DNA of 64,000 nt from Aquila chrysaetos chrysaetos (taxonomy: Eukaryota; Chordata; Aves; Accipitriformes; Accipitridae), in the NCBI RefSeq assembly GCF_900496995.4, contig NC_044024.1, forward strand, positions 16,928,698-16,992,697. Direction: 5' to 3'. Of the stretch, positions 40,601 through 54,746 are shown one piece after another. The notes below the pieces were generated by a model. That model searched no databases. It was not told the DNA's origin and saw only the letters and a program-made list of their open reading frames with translations. Every line of letters begins with the position of its first letter. Within the stretch, counting starts at the first letter, position 1. A program made the position numbers and the translations under genes.

Positions 40601-42932
40601 TTTTAATCTACACATCCAACGTGGAGAAATGAATGGTGGTGTGTTAGAAAACTCTCAAAATAAAATACTTAGCATGTCTCTGACAGAAAACTAGTAGAAG
40701 CTATGTTTTAATAGTAGATGGAAATATTTCCACCTTCAGTTCAGTTAACTGGGATACCTAGTTCATGAGTCGGTTTAATACCATGGCTATGAACAAGCCT
40801 TCATTATTGAACAGCCTATCCTAAAGACAGACAGACCACCTATCTATTTCACGAGATGTGCAAGCAGAAACTGGAGGTTTAGAATTCCTTATCTCTGTGG
40901 AAATAAATCATATTGTATTTGGAGCAAACTGTAGTTTTACCATGAGATATCTCATCAAGATTGTACCTGGGAATCCCATCTAAGATTCACTTCAAACAAC
41001 AGAATTTGTTTTAAAAATAAAACTGCATAACTTGCCTTGTTTTCATCAGTGTATGCTTGCAAACATCTTGATTTCTAACTAACTCAGACATGGGCTAAGC
41101 AACCTATTGAGACCTTAAATTTAACAGCTACAGTGAAGTGGAAGCAAACTGAATGCAAACATTTCAGAAGATTTTGCCTACCAGCATTTTAAGACTGTAA
41201 TGAATATCCTTTAAACCTCACCTTTCTATTTCTACATGAAGGCTCTGTCTTTTTCCTCTATGATAAGGATGCCACTTAGAGACTTCTGAGTCACAAATGC
41301 AGATTAGCATTTGGATTTGAATTACAAGTCAAAAAAGGGAGGTTGACTGAAACAAAAATCTCATCTGGTCCATTATATGGACCAACTGCAAAATATAGAT
41401 TGCAGCTGCAAATCTGGGCTGGAGCTATCTGGCAGTATGCACTGCTGTGTGAAAGGTGATGAGATTATCACATTGCCACTCTCCATATAACCTTCTTTCT
41501 ACATCGTTCTCCAGATTTTTCAGGAATATTACTTCTGAGGTTGCTCATTCCCTTTGGTTCTGCATTTCATAGTCTCTACCCTACTTGTACTGGCTTGCTT
41601 TACTTTCCACATTTCGTTATTTCCTGCCCATGGGCTATATCATATCATATAATTTCATCAATATTTCATCAGAATGACTCCCTGCTGGAATCAGTATGGA
41701 TTTCTGCTTAAAAATTGATACCGCAATATGGCCCCACATTTCTATCCTTATGCACCTGTTCCTCTTGAGTTACAATCCCTCTATGTCTTAATACTTCCAT
41801 TCTTCATATTGCTCAGAACATCAGCGTATTCTTAACTATACTTAAACTATCAAACGAATGCAATTTCTAAGTTAGAACATGTATAAAAATGCCTTTTCTG
41901 TTAGCAAGTGAGAATCGACCACGCTATTTAGCTGATTTCACTACACAGATCACTTTTGTCTTCAGGGTAAACATTGTTTCTTCAAATTGAAGATGAAAAC
42001 TGCAATTAAATATAGGCCACAGATGTTCAGGATGCAGACGACAAAAATATAGGTTTCATAACTCGACAGTTATGCAACCAGTTGCTTTTCACATATTAAA
42101 ATGAACATTTAATTTTATGCTCTTATTTGCCCTTAATCTAAACACAGATAAACCTATAAGGGGTCCTTAAAATGGTGAGACTTAAAGAAAGATGTTCCTG
42201 ATCTATTTTAATCATTGATAGTACTTTCCTCAAGTTGTTCATTGTTTTCTAATTGAAATTCAGATCCCAAATACTCAGACATCCAGTTCTCCATTGCATT
42301 AATGAGACATCTAAATAACTTTGAGGATATCAACCTTAATTTTGTCACAGATCTGGTGAAGGCAAGACTATTTTAAAATAAGGTCATTATATATATATAT
42401 ATACACATATATACGTTATTTACCTTACCTACTGAATCTCATTTAAAGTGTCTACCCTGATAGTCAAAGTCCTCTCTGGGACTGGCTGCATGACACCCTG
42501 CAGCAGTGAAACTCTCATCTAATACAGCACAGTCATAGACGCAAGAGCCAAAATTTTTATAGCAGCTGAATCTAGACCATGGAATTTAATCCCTTAGCAG
42601 ATAAAAATGATCAGGGGACTAAGCACTTTCTGTACTTACATAAAAATCCTTTTCTTCAACTTAGCTTCCGTCTAGTAAATCACACATACTAATTCTCTCA
42701 CGCAAAAATAAAGAAACCAACCAAACAAGTTGTCCTGTTTGCTGACTGTAAATGGAGACAGAATGCAAAAATGAGAGAATGTTCTTCTTACAACTGTTTA
42801 TACTTTTTGCCTGGTTTTCTATGGAAGCTTCACTCACAATATGATGAGTCCATCATCTGTCCATCATCTCTGGTAAGTTTTGAACCAGGTGGCTGGTTTT
42901 TAACCACTTTTTTGATAATTCTACCACCCAAC

Positions 42933-42956
42933 GTGTGTGTACACACACACACACAC
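42933..42956. repeat. (GT)4(AC)8 microsatellite
   Basis: Alternating purine-pyrimidine tract of 24 bases, self-complementary around its GT/AC junction. It could adopt Z-DNA or a small cruciform. A related AT/AC tract lies at about 42386-42412. Confidence 0.85.
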
Positions 42957-44378
42957 GAGGTGGTGAACTTCCAGGTGCCTCTGGACTAGCTGCAATGTGG
43001 AGTGGACGGCACAAGGGATGGGGGGGACAGATGCATTGTGAGATATGGAAGAGAAGGTACACAACTCTGTATGAGAGCAAACTTCTTCAGTTTCAGCATT
43101 CACAAAATTAACTTAAATATTCAGGAGACACTTGAATACTTCGGCAGTATGACCACAGTTCACAGAATGAGAAATACAAACTGAAAGGCTTGCTACACGT
43201 TTAATAGGTTTTTTTATACTAAGGCCACAAAGCACTAACTTAATAATAAAAACAGTAACAACCAAAAGCAGAATAGGAAGACAACAGGTTTGCCCAGAGT
43301 CAATGAAGGCAGTCATTCCCAAAACAAGTGATTTTTCATGATGAATGAGATAGGCCATGCAGATATCTCAATTTGTATTTTACATCACAATGTGAATATG
43401 CAGAACTGGTATGCTTTTATTTTTAAGCTAAAGAAGTTTAATTCAGACATGACACAGAGCCTCACAATACCATTTTGCAGCCATTTTAAAAGCAGAATTG
43501 CAATTTGGAGAATGCAGATAAGAAGAGATAAGAGCCTAAGATTTCTTAGAACAAAATCCATGTAAACATCTAGAAGAGCTCTTGACCCTTTTGCAATGCC
43601 TGAGGAACCGGAAAACTACACAAACAAGGCACTTAATAAACTTGAATTACAGCTGCTGGTATAAAAACCTAATGTGTGCGTCTGTTCATTCTGGGTCCCC
43701 ACAGCCTTGCAAAGGCAGAATCAGCTGTTCCCAACCCCTGAAGAAAATCTTCATTAATCTCTTCTAAGAATCTGACACAAGTCAGTTGGGTTTGTCAGGT
43801 TCAGCCAAGCTGCATGAGTCGGGTCACACGAGTCAAGAATAGAGTTTTACTGGTAACTCAGAGAAAGACAGAGAGATGGTTGTTTTAAACCCCCTATAAT
43901 AGCCCGTCTGAATCTGGCAGGCCAGTTCCTCTCCACAGCACAAAGCAAGCTTCTCACAGTTTCTAAATGAAGCACAAAGTCCTTAATGCAGTTACTAAAT
44001 GAGAAGTGGCATCTCAGTGGGCTGCCTCAGTGGATTAATTTTAAATGCATAATTCAATATAGACCCACATAAACCTTTATGAATAGAAATAGAGGTTATA
44101 TAAGCATGTCCTTACAGCATATACTGCAAATTTAAAGGCCAGTTTGAGTATAAATCAACTCTGTCTTTTATTAATATTTTCACCTTCCCATTGGTTCATT
44201 TCTCTAGCAAATGTGCTAATCAGATTACTTTCCCCACTCATACATTGAGATGCCTAAAATAAAAACAGCATTTCATTGCCAGAGACCAACTTTTTTCCTC
44301 AATCCTTTAAGAAAAGTTTACGTCGGGCTTGTTCTGTGGAGGCAGGTTGCATCAGTGATAGTTGAGCAAAGGCAGTGA

Positions 44379-44777
44379 ATGCGAAACCTTCATTTCATAT
44401 TGGTCAAAGTTAAACACCCAAAAGTCCTGCATGGACCTGCATGTCTCACAAAGTCTTGTCTCACAAGAGCAGAAAAGCTGCTGGACAAGCTTCTACAGAA
44501 AGCCCGTGCTAGGAGGCAAATTTACATCCCTTTTATGTCCCAGGAAACATCCTTGGGCAAGTTTAACAAGGTATCAGGTAAGAGCAAAGTGGGACATATC
44601 CTAAAAACAAGACAAAAGCTCAATGTCTACTCCTTGCCTTCTTTGGAGCCAAAACACACACACTCTTCAGGGAAACCAGAATGGAAACCAGCTTCCTATT
44701 TTCAGCCCTTCCTAGCTAGACAAAATTGGTCTGCCAGCTTTAGACACACAGGCACTTCACTACTTCTGCTACAATAA
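44379..44777 (+). other. 132-codon open frame, no recognised similarity
   Basis: An ATG directly preceded by an in-frame TGA opens 132 codons. The central part is rich in lysine, leucine and arginine (AEKLLDKLLQKARARRQIYI). A donor-like CAG|GTAAGA lies inside it at about 44577. I do not recognise the peptide, and the second half looks like random translation. It may be a chance frame or part of a long noncoding RNA. Confidence 0.15.
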
Positions 44778-46625
44778 ATGGTCACAGGTTCATCAGTTTA
44801 GCTAAATTTTTGTGCTTTAAGCATAGTTGTTAACTGATCAATTCAAAGACTTCAGAAAGCCAAAATAAATTAAGACCTACCTCAGAACTATTTTTCATGT
44901 GGTAGAGGAATCATTTTCCATAAATCAATTTCTTCCAAACCAATAATGGTATACTTCACTGCACTACGAAAAAAAAAAAAAAAAGATTAGTTTGATGATC
45001 TGAGAAATACAAAGATAGTAATCTTTTTAGCCAGGGATTAACATTGCCTTCAAGCAAGGTAAATCCCTAGCCCACTGAATGCCATTTTGCAAAACTGATT
45101 GGCAGCTTCACCAGTTAAAAAATATGTCTAAATTGTTACTACAATTTGTTATTAAACATAATCAGATTAATTAAAGTCAGAATGTCAGGCTTGGGCTATT
45201 AATACAAATATTTATGATTACATGTTGATAGCAGCAGCTATTCTGCTATTAGGCTGTACATTAACAGACTGAGTCCAAAATGAACACAGTTTATAAGAGC
45301 TAGAAAATTGCATGGGTTTAAAAACAAAAAAAATCCACCAAATATGCCCAAGCTTTGAGAGAGTTCAGATCCTGATCTGGACCAGAGCAGCGCATCTGAA
45401 TTACAATTCCACAACACACAGAACCAAAACCTTAATCATATACTTGCTGAACTCTGGAGAACTTTATGTCTAGCTCAAAATGTAGCTTTCTATCTTGGGT
45501 CCACCATCAATGTAAACATAAATGAAGAACATTCTGTGAATGACTGTGGAAATGCCTACACTGTGCTTTGCAGGGAGATGCAAGCTTGCTCTGCTTTCTC
45601 TCAGAGTCAGGCAGACGTCAGTCGGTTCTAACTTAAAAGCCATTACGCCACAGGCACTGCGTTACATCAGTAATACTGTACAACAGATGACACGTGGTGG
45701 CACCCAGTCTGGTGCCAACTCACATCCCCACAGCTTTGAACGTGAACCAAGTTAGCTATGGTCCGCCTGTGAAATCTCCCACTTTGTGAAAGTTCAGTGG
45801 AAGAAATGTCTGCAGTGACATCGAGGAACTCAAAGAAGCCAATAAAATAGTATTTTTAGTAAGAAACAGCTATTAATTACAAGTCAAGTTCTGAAAGGGC
45901 TACCTAGGAAACGCATATTTATTCAACCATTTTTTCACTGTAGACTATCAGACAGTGTGAATTTGGGGCAATTTCCCCCAACTTCAGCACAGTTCTGGCA
46001 TAGCCAGGAGGAGACTTGACCCCAAGTTATTTACTGAGATTTATTTTTGAGCAATGCAGAAACAAAAAGGCCCAATTATAATCTTATTTAGACCAAACTA
46101 ATTCCACTGGCTTTAGTAGATTTGTTCCTGACTGACAGAGCTGTTCCCAAGATCTGAAAGAAAGCCCAAAGCGCCACTTAGCACTGAAATCCTTCTTGTT
46201 ATTTCGCATTTCTTTGGAAAATTGCATAAAGTCTGTTGTTGTTTAAGTCACTCCCTGAAAAAAAAAAATCTTTGATTGCAGTACTGTGGTTACAGACCCA
46301 TACTGTTAATAAAAACAAATGCAAAAGTCTAGCAAAACTATCAGTTCTGTCTGGGAAATTGTTGGGTTTATCTGCTCAGTCAACACAAAAGTGTGTGCGC
46401 ACGCTTCTGAAATTCCCATTATCAAGCACAGTGAGAAGACTGACAAGCTGCCTGTCCAAGGCAAAGAAATCAGATGTTCCAGCAACTCCGACTCTGGACA
46501 CCACTAGCATTGCTGGCTCAACTTCTTTCCCATGGTAAAAGCTATGAGAAATTCATTTTGAAGACCAGGTTATTATGCAATGGCCTTGGTTACATCAGCA
46601 CAGCAAGGGAAACACTAGGGGAGGG

Positions 46626-46970
46626 TATATAAATGTCAAGGCTCTGCGCCTGCGAGACGGCAGCAGCCTGCAGCGTGCCTGCAGGAAGCCAAGCCACTGA
46701 TCTCAGCCGGGCACAGGCGCTGCCGCCCTCCCGCAGCAGCAGAGCTCAAGGCTGGCTCAGACTCTGGTACGCACAGCAGCCCCAGCGCAGGGCTGGACGT
46801 GCCAACCCCCTGGTTCACCCCGTTGCACCCAAGCCAGGTTTCAGCACTGCTGGCCAGGGCAGAGAAGGTGAAGCAGGGAGGGGAACAGGCTCTGGCTTAC
46901 CTGAAGGCTCCACAGAGGGGTCCAGGCATCCCACTGCTCCATCCCAGCTCCCTCTGCTACGTCACTAGCT
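46626..46970 (+). promoter_or_regulatory. TATA-like element followed by an isolated GC-rich block
   Basis: TATATAAA at 46626-46633 is followed by about 330 bases of GC-rich DNA (46640-46970) inside a long AT-rich intergenic region. A donor-like CTCTG|GTACGC lies at about 46767. This arrangement could mark the promoter and first exon of an unannotated + strand transcript. The open frame starting at 46633 overlaps the TATA box itself and so would not be translated from such a transcript. No protein similarity was recognised. Confidence 0.25.
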
Positions 46971-49318
46971 TTCCAGGGATACAAACTGTCTTTCTAAAGG
47001 AGTGGCATGCTCTAAAAATGAATTAGTCACGGCAGTACGTCTGTTATCATCTCATTTTTGAGCCGCTGCCTTCAAAGGAGAAATCCATAAGAAAGGATGG
47101 AACAAGATATAAACCAGCATTAACAAATTACATACCCACCTGATTCCAGTCAATTCCAGTGACTTTGGTGAAGTTGCAAATGAGACTGTCGCTACATGTG
47201 AACTGAAACTATTGGGCCAAATCAGCGGCATGCAGTCATAAGGCCACCTGTGCTGCAGGAAACCCACTGAACTAAATTAATTAAACATACTATGAGAGAC
47301 ACCAGAGATCACATCTGGACAACGACTGGCAGCAGCTCACTCATGAGAGTCCCTAAACTGAAGCTGCACAAATATTTCTCTTGATGTATTGCAGTAGGGA
47401 GCTTCTGTCTGAAAGTAAAGCAAAATGTACTGTAGAGCTGGGTGCCTGTTGGCACAGATGCAAGCACACTGCATTGAGCAGCTACTCTTTGTCTGGATTT
47501 CAAAGACTCTCAGAAGTGACTTATCAAACTTGGCTTTAGGGGAGATGCATTTGCTTGGAACTTCTGACTGATGCCATGAGATCCTTCAGGTAACATCAAC
47601 TGAGGGTGCATTACCCAGGAATAAGTGAAGACCTTCACACCCAGCAAGTCTAAGCCAAACACATCTCCTCGAGGTGTTAGACTGATGACAGCACCAAAGC
47701 CACACCAACCTGGTTACCAGACCTGGATTCCCAGGAGCAAGTGGTAACACCCAACTTTTCCCCCATCCAAGGGTGGTTGGACTCCAGATTGCAACATTAC
47801 GCTTTGTCACAACAGCCCATGACATTTTAACCCCCAAGTTATATTGCCTGAATTTGCATGACATGATTGACTACCAAAAAAATAACACATTTTTCTGAAA
47901 GATTTTGTTCCATTTTGCTTAAACATCTCTTAAGAGGGGCCAAATCCAATTTCCACTGTGGCCAGTCAACAACAGGACTAGACCTGTAGTCTACCTTTCA
48001 ACAGGCCACACATGGTCAGTACAAGCCTCAGCCCATACTGATCCATGCTAGAGTACTTTGCAGAATTTGGGCGTTAGTAGCAAGTCATGCTCTGAAACTA
48101 TTAAATAAACAGCAAGTAAAAACCAATGTTGATTCTTCTAGCATTTTACATGCAATGTACATATTCACAGTTATTATTCTATGACAATATGTAGTACTTC
48201 TCACAGCCAAAGTTCTTGTTCTATAAACAATGTAAAGTATGGAGACAGTTACTTTTATAAAGGATCGTAACATTAAGAATGCTTATGTAATAAATTGTCC
48301 TGTCAAAATGGAAAAAAAAAACCCAAAACATAAAATGAGGCTCTATTCTGATTTCCTTTCATGCAAGTACAGATCAGGTCACTCATCTTTGGGTAGAACT
48401 CCCTTTACCAATGAAATACTCTACTAAAACAGATATATATTCCTCCTCTTTGAAATATGTATGATTCAGGATCCAAACTGAGAAAACGCCTCTTGTCTTT
48501 AAAACACAGCTCTAGTTTAATGTAGATATATCCCAATTCGTACATCTAGCTGTGTCAGAAAAGTCACTTTTATTTACTCCTGTATGAATAAAACATACTT
48601 CCATAGCTCACGAAGTCCAATGAAGTTATTTCATCCCACATGCACAACTAGTAAAATGCTGCGCCTTTGGGGGGCACATCACCCCTCCATTGCTTCTCAA
48701 TGACTGTCACTTTACTCCATTTGCCCACGTCACCAATGACATAGGTATTTAGCACAGCAGGAACAACGCACTCGCTAGGAGCCAGCCGGCAACATCTTCT
48801 CCTGCTTTGTTAGCTCTCAACGGTGCCAATGACATCATTAGGGAAGGCTGCTGCATGTAATTTAAACGCTATGGAAACACAACACAGCCCCAGGACTTCG
48901 ACCCTTTCCCATACATTGCTGCAGTTGCTACAATGAGCTTACTGTGTAACTTGGAAAAACTTACCTCAATGCCACAGAAACATATTCCTGAGCAATGCGG
49001 AAAGCCTCTAATTTTAAAGCAATCAACCTCACCCTTCTGTGTTGGAAAAATACCTGTGAATCAAAACTAATTTGGAGCCAGAATAGTATAATAGGAAAAA
49101 ATGTAATGAAGTATTAGCTTAACAAAGTAGGTTAGGGTGAACTTTGAACAAGGCAGCATTGCCAGTATTGGTACGTATGTGATCTTGGATTTGTCAGCTT
49201 TTCATCAGATTTCTGTAAAATATGGCTGACTACAAAACAGGTTAAGTAACAAGGGGTTTTGAACCCACAAATGAAAAGTAAGAATGCTTAGAGAGAGAAG
49301 CTATGTTTTTTTTAACAG

Positions 49319-49364
49319 AACTATTCTGAGGCAGATAGAAGAAAGGCTGGAACAAGAGTTTCAG
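49319..49364 (+). other. 46-bp exon-like segment
   Basis: A strong polypyrimidine tract and CAG precede it, and a GT donor follows. One frame reads TILRQIEERLEQEFQ, coiled-coil-like; another is also open and could join in phase to the segment at 52300-52337. Without transcripts this stays a guess. Confidence 0.15.
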
Positions 49365-52299
49365 GTACCAAAAAACCTTTTCCATTTAGGTTATTTATGT
49401 CAATCAATCCCTTCTTGCTGCCTTTTCATTTCTACATCATACAAAATTATATCAATTAAATACTCCACACCTCAGCCATTTTCATACCTGTTTCTTGTTT
49501 AGTGACTAACTTGGTTTATAGATCAGTCAAAGAATTGACAGTTAATAATCCTGTTTAAATAATCTGCCTCTAGATCTTTCCTCTTTTAACTGCCTCTAAA
49601 AAATAAACAGCTATTGAAATAGCTTATTATTAAATCTCTCCTAGCACAATAAGAATAATAATAGCATCTCACATTTTCCATAGTCAATAATCTGCCCCTC
49701 AAGTCAGGTGAAGCTGCTCAACTTTGGCTTCGCTCACTTCTGAGAAGCTGCATTTTTAACACACAGATCATACAGCAGTTCCATTTAAAGTGCTGCACTG
49801 CTGTGGATTTGACCAGCAAGTCACAACATGCTTTGATTTGCAGTGCAGTCAAGGTACTCACCTGCTTAATGTGGTTCAGAATAAGGAATGAGGTCAGGTA
49901 ACAAAGCGTTACCTCTCCTGGACCACATAAAGTGGAAATGCACGGACTGCATCGAATGAAAGGAGAAAAAAAAAAAAAGCTGTGGATGGCAGTGAACATC
50001 TTTGATGTATGTCCATTCATTTACAAGAACATATGAAGTTCTGCTTCCCCATGTGCAGAGAGAAGAGACGCATGAAGAGCTTCACTACTTAAAGGCCCCT
50101 TCCAATACCCTTCCTTGGGCTTAGACACAACCCACTATGGAAAAGTAATTTGAATTGTAGCTTCCCACTCTAAGCCTTTTGTTTCTCAGCTTGAACTCTC
50201 AATCTTCCCTAGTCATTCACCTTTATCCAGCCATGCCCCTTCATCCATCCAGCTGGAAATACCTGAGCAACCTTTTTGTTCTGGGAAGACCCATGGGTTT
50301 GTGTTCCAAGTTCAGAATTCACAGTTTATTTCACCTGCCTACTTCCATAAAAGACATTAAAAAACATTTTCAATGAAAACCAGAGTTTTCACTCAACCTC
50401 TGCACCAAGAACGAACCCAGACCGTAACAACAATAGCCTGTAACAAATATTGATGCTTTGGGTGCAATACTTCCTGACAACATAGAAGACACAGAACGCA
50501 ACAACTACAGCAAGCGAGAAATCAAGGTCAGAATCCTAAACAGGTGCTCAGATTCCCCAAATATGAGAGGTTCCACATCATTATTACTAACATTTTGGTG
50601 ACGGTTGATGAGACAAGTTTGTCAAATCTTATAACCAGGATAAATCTCTAACAAAAACACAGGTAGGCTAACACACACTAGAGGAAAAGACAGAGAGAGA
50701 TGTTTGCCTTATTTATTAGGCTGCTAATCTCTCATTACCAGTATCCTTCAGATCTATCACCTTCCAGTAGCAGCTCTAAAGGACAAAGTGTCTTCACAGG
50801 CTAATATCTTTCCTGTATTGATCTCAAAAGCACTTAACAGAGCAGGTGGCACGAACTCAGGAATTACAGCTTTTCTAAGCTGAGAACTTCTACTGCAATA
50901 CTTCAGAACAAACTGCATTTAATATTTTAGACTACAGCACTGAAAAAGACATAATGTAATCCTAGTTAGGGGGCCCCTCTCTATCCAAACTTTCTAACAT
51001 GAAAAGGGCTACTGTTTAGTGTTTTCAATAGGGTTAGTCTTTCCTCATTATTCTAAGACTTTCCTTCTAAGTATGGTAATTGAAATGAGTACTGGTTCCT
51101 CAGTTATATCTGAATTTTAGAATTTGTTCTTTGGCTCTCTTTAAGGAGATGTGTATACAAGATTCTCATAATAAAAGTGTTGTCAGTGTTGTGCTAGAGC
51201 AGAATTGTGTAGCTTTGGAAATTTTGGAGTCTTTTTCCCTCATTTAAACTGACTCATTCCCTCTTGTCCACAAACCCACTTAATTACCAGCTGGATGATA
51301 ACATAACAGATTCTCTTTTGGCCCAAGTCTTTACAGCTCACTGTTACAGCAAAAGGAATCTCCATAATCTACAGCTAGGTGCTTGCCAAATTGCTGTTTG
51401 TCTCTCTAACCTCCTCCATAAAACCATCAAATTCTACACCTGGCTGGGATGAAGATCAACCTCCAGCCAGGCAGCTGCTGTTCTAAGCAGCAGCATTAAA
51501 ACGCCAAACTGCAATGATCTTTTGGGACACGTTCACATATCTTCCTGCATGGCCTCACTGCAGGACTGAACTCACCATGTAATCTACCTTTCCCCATCAT
51601 CGTCACCAATTCTCAGGGGCTTCTTGTAACAACAAGGTAAAGGTTTTTTCCCCACACTTTATAGCTCCAAAACCTCCATCAAATCACAAATAGAAATAGA
51701 CCTCTCTTTCAGAGAGACCTCTCTGCATTAATGGAATAATGCATAATTCTCTGCATTAATGAAAGCCTCCGGTCTCCTTGCTGTAATAGCGCACATATAA
51801 ATGCATACTGAAATCTGCTTTCTGTAACACCGAGAACCCTTCTGCGCTCCTGGGGGATGGCACTAGCACCCTCTGCTGTCACACAGCAGCACCAAGGCCA
51901 GCTGAAACCCCAGTCACTGTATTGTGCACAGGGAATTTCAGGGACACCTTTGTACATCCTCCACTAAAGATCCTGAGCCATAAAACCTCACAGTGACATT
52001 CTGCCATGAACTCTGCACTTCAAGACAGCTTATTTTCAAAGACAGTGATTATGTCTAGAAATAATCACCCAAAATGAGCTTATTAGATTAGTTATTTGCA
52101 CTGATCGAACACCTAAAAGCTACACTAGAACGACAGGAAATCAAAGCCATGCTAACAGAGCTACCAACTTCTACAAATGCATCAATAAATCACTGATATT
52201 TCAATGTTTATCTTAAAACCCCATCTTCTAAAGTCTTGTGATTACATGAGGCTCAGTTTTGATTTTTTCTCTACATGCTTTTTTTTCTCTTGGTTGCAG

Positions 52300-52337
52300 A
52301 GAGAAACTTGAAAACATTGATTTCAGAAATCCAGAAG
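52300..52337 (+). other. 38-bp exon-like segment with GC donor
   Basis: The acceptor is a long T-rich tract ending GGTTGCAG, and the donor AAG|GCAAGT is the usual form of the minor GC-AG class. Two frames are open; one reads RNLKTLISEIQK. It may belong with 49319-49364 or may be chance. Confidence 0.15.
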
Positions 52338-52702
52338 GCAAGTAAATTTCAAATGTAACACCACATGATTCTCACGTGTTCTTTTTTAAAGCAACCCCAA
52401 AATGTCTTACAGCAGCTGACTAGCAATACCAAAACACATTCAAACGAGCATTTACAAGGCTTCCTGCGACCACAAGTGCTAGCCTTCAAGCCAACCCTGT
52501 ACTGAAAGAAGCAATAACTCCAGAACAAAAAGGAGAGCCATCAGCTCTCTGGTGATGTTTTCAACTTTTAAATAGCTAGATTTAGAAAAGTCCATTAGTC
52601 TGACCAGCTGTGGTGATCAGTCCTAGGCCACACAAAATCATCTCAAAACAAGATCTATGCAGTATATCCATATATAGAGTCTATATTGACCAAAGACCTC
52701 TT

Positions 52703-52708
52703 TTTATT
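52703..52708 (-). terminator. Candidate polyadenylation signal of the KIAA1210-like gene
   Basis: TTTATT on the + strand is AATAAA on the - strand. It is the first canonical signal I could find downstream of the stop codon at 54747 and would give a 3' UTR of about 2.05 kb. Non-canonical signals nearer the stop are possible. Confidence 0.3.
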
Positions 52709-54746
52709 TTTTCCTTAATGAATGAAGGCCATCTACCACTCTCCTTTTCCCAGGAATTATATCATCATCACTGGCAACAGCATTTAATTGTAAACCAAAT
52801 ACGGGAATGGAATACAAAAGGGGTTTCATCAAGACAAGGATTACAAAAACATATATACATACCAAACATAAAAGACAGAAACAATATTAAGATCAAAAGC
52901 AAACACTGGGAAAGAGAGATTATAGTATAATTTGCAGTACTTTGGGTGAAGTATCACAATCCACACTAATAAAAAGAGAAGAGAGCTTGCTGAGTATAGA
53001 AATGCACATATTTTACACAGGGTCAGTAAGCTTGTGATGGGATGGCAGCTGTATAAAACTTCAGGAATCAAAGCTGAGTGTGTTCATTTCCATTACACTC
53101 AAAAGTTTCAGAGAAATACAAATGTTTCAGTTCTTTGTAAGAGAAGATATGCTTCCTAAAATAGAGAAAAACAAGTAGTAAAATAGGCATGGATTACCAA
53201 GCCAATGTGAAACTCTTACTCTGTCTGGTGTTAGTACAAAATAAACAGCATCTATAGCTTCAGTGAGCCTACTTGGGTGAGTAAGTTTCCACCTATATAG
53301 AAAAAAAAAATCACAGTCTAGCTCCTAATTAATACTGCTTTCAAATTGCAAGAGCTACATATTAAATTCAGGCCAAGACTGGAAGATTAAAGTCTTGCTT
53401 GAGCTGATCTGAAACCAAATTTTTTGTTTTGCAGTTAATCCTATCAATAGATAAAATTTTCCTTAAAAATACCTACCAACTTCCCAGCTAAAAACTGGGA
53501 ACTGAACTCCATCAGCCAAGTCAGCCTTCAAATTTTGCACTGACTGTAAACAAAAACTACATAAATGTGCAATGCTGCAAAAACTGAAAAGGACCGGTAA
53601 GTGCCACTGCCATGTAAGCCACTAACATAATTTTACAAAGCTTCTTTTTCAAATGTCTGCTTCCTTCAAAGTCAATAGCAAAACTTCTGTCAACTTAAGC
53701 GACTGCAAGGCCAGGTCCTGAGAGAATAATCCTTTCCCAGCTGCACATTCTTAGACTGATGTTGAGTTACTGGCTAAAGACTGATGAGGCAAGGAGGAAA
53801 GCAGATGCCCCTTTTATCACTAATATTAAATACAACTGACTAAATACACATCCACATGAACATGGAGAGTAGAGTGGCATTTGTTGAAAACAAGATGCCA
53901 CCTTCTAGGTAGCAAATAGTTCCCATCCCCAACACGCTCTTTAAGAGAGACAACTGGCTGAGGAATCTCACAAAAAATAAATCACTATTTGCCATAATTA
54001 AAGGATTTTGGTTTTGGTAGAATGCCCAAATTATTCCAGATTTCCAAAGGTGTAACCAAAAGCAGAGTATAGGCTAGAGTGTGGTGGTTTTCCAGTGCAT
54101 GGGAGAGAACAGGTATGTGGCTCTGGGCCATTCCAGTGGGCATCAATGAGCAAAGCACAAGACCCACAGCGCTGTGACTTCAAACCACCCAAAAGCAAGA
54201 ATTACTCCAACTCACAATGCTGTTTAGATCTTATAGCTATCACAAAACAGATCCATGAACAATCAGAAGCAAAGTCAGATTGCCCGTCCCAGTAGGCATC
54301 AGACAAAGAAGTGTGATGACATCAATGCCCATGAGTCATGATGTGTCAGTGCCCAGCATTATATCTATTTTATAGCATACATTAATTTCTTAGCCAAAGC
54401 CACATTGCACAAAATACTGTATGGTCTGTGGAATCTTTAAAAACATGTTTTGCAAGGGAAATGTTTCAAAAGCCTGAAGCATGTCTTCTTAGAACATCAC
54501 TGTCAGATGTGTAAGGATATAACAAATTGACCAAGTTTTCCTAGTATTTGGTAGTAGGAAATGCTCAGCTTCCTAATACTTGAAATTAAGCCTATGATGG
54601 CATTTCTTCATTGTGTATTTACATACAACAGTCTGATCAGAAGTTTTAAGGCTCTTATTTCTCAAAAAAATTGTCACAGTAAAGAAGGGATTAAATGGAG
54701 TTAACGCAGCTATTGGCAATACAAAGAAAGATGCTTATGTCATTTG

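Larger units (their letters stand above)
31561..46600. other. Intergenic, AT-rich, between LONRF3 and the KIAA1210-like gene (first part)
   Basis: No gene was recognised on either strand. Contents seen are homopolymer tracts, one CR1 fragment (34443-34660), possible distal LONRF3 polyadenylation signals, AT and CA microsatellites near 42386 and 42933, and one 132-codon open frame (44379-44777) of unknown meaning. The rest shows no recognisable feature. Confidence 0.55.
46971..54746. other. Intergenic / 3' flank of the KIAA1210-like gene, with two small exon-like segments
   Basis: No recognised gene. Two short + strand segments have good splice borders: 49319-49364 (acceptor TTTTTTTTAACAG, donor GTACCA) and 52300-52337 (acceptor CTTGGTTGCAG, donor GCAAGT, a GC-AG type). 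A candidate polyadenylation signal for the - strand gene is at 52703-52708. The rest has nothing recognisable. Confidence 0.4.

Noticed and set aside
46633-46968. 111-codon frame starting at the TATA-like element
   Set aside because: The ATG overlaps the TATA box, so a transcript from that promoter would lack it; composition is typical of GC-rich noncoding DNA and no similarity is recognised.
47586-47864. 92-codon - strand frame
   Set aside because: No recognisable domain, no splice borders and no repeat-family match; consistent with chance.
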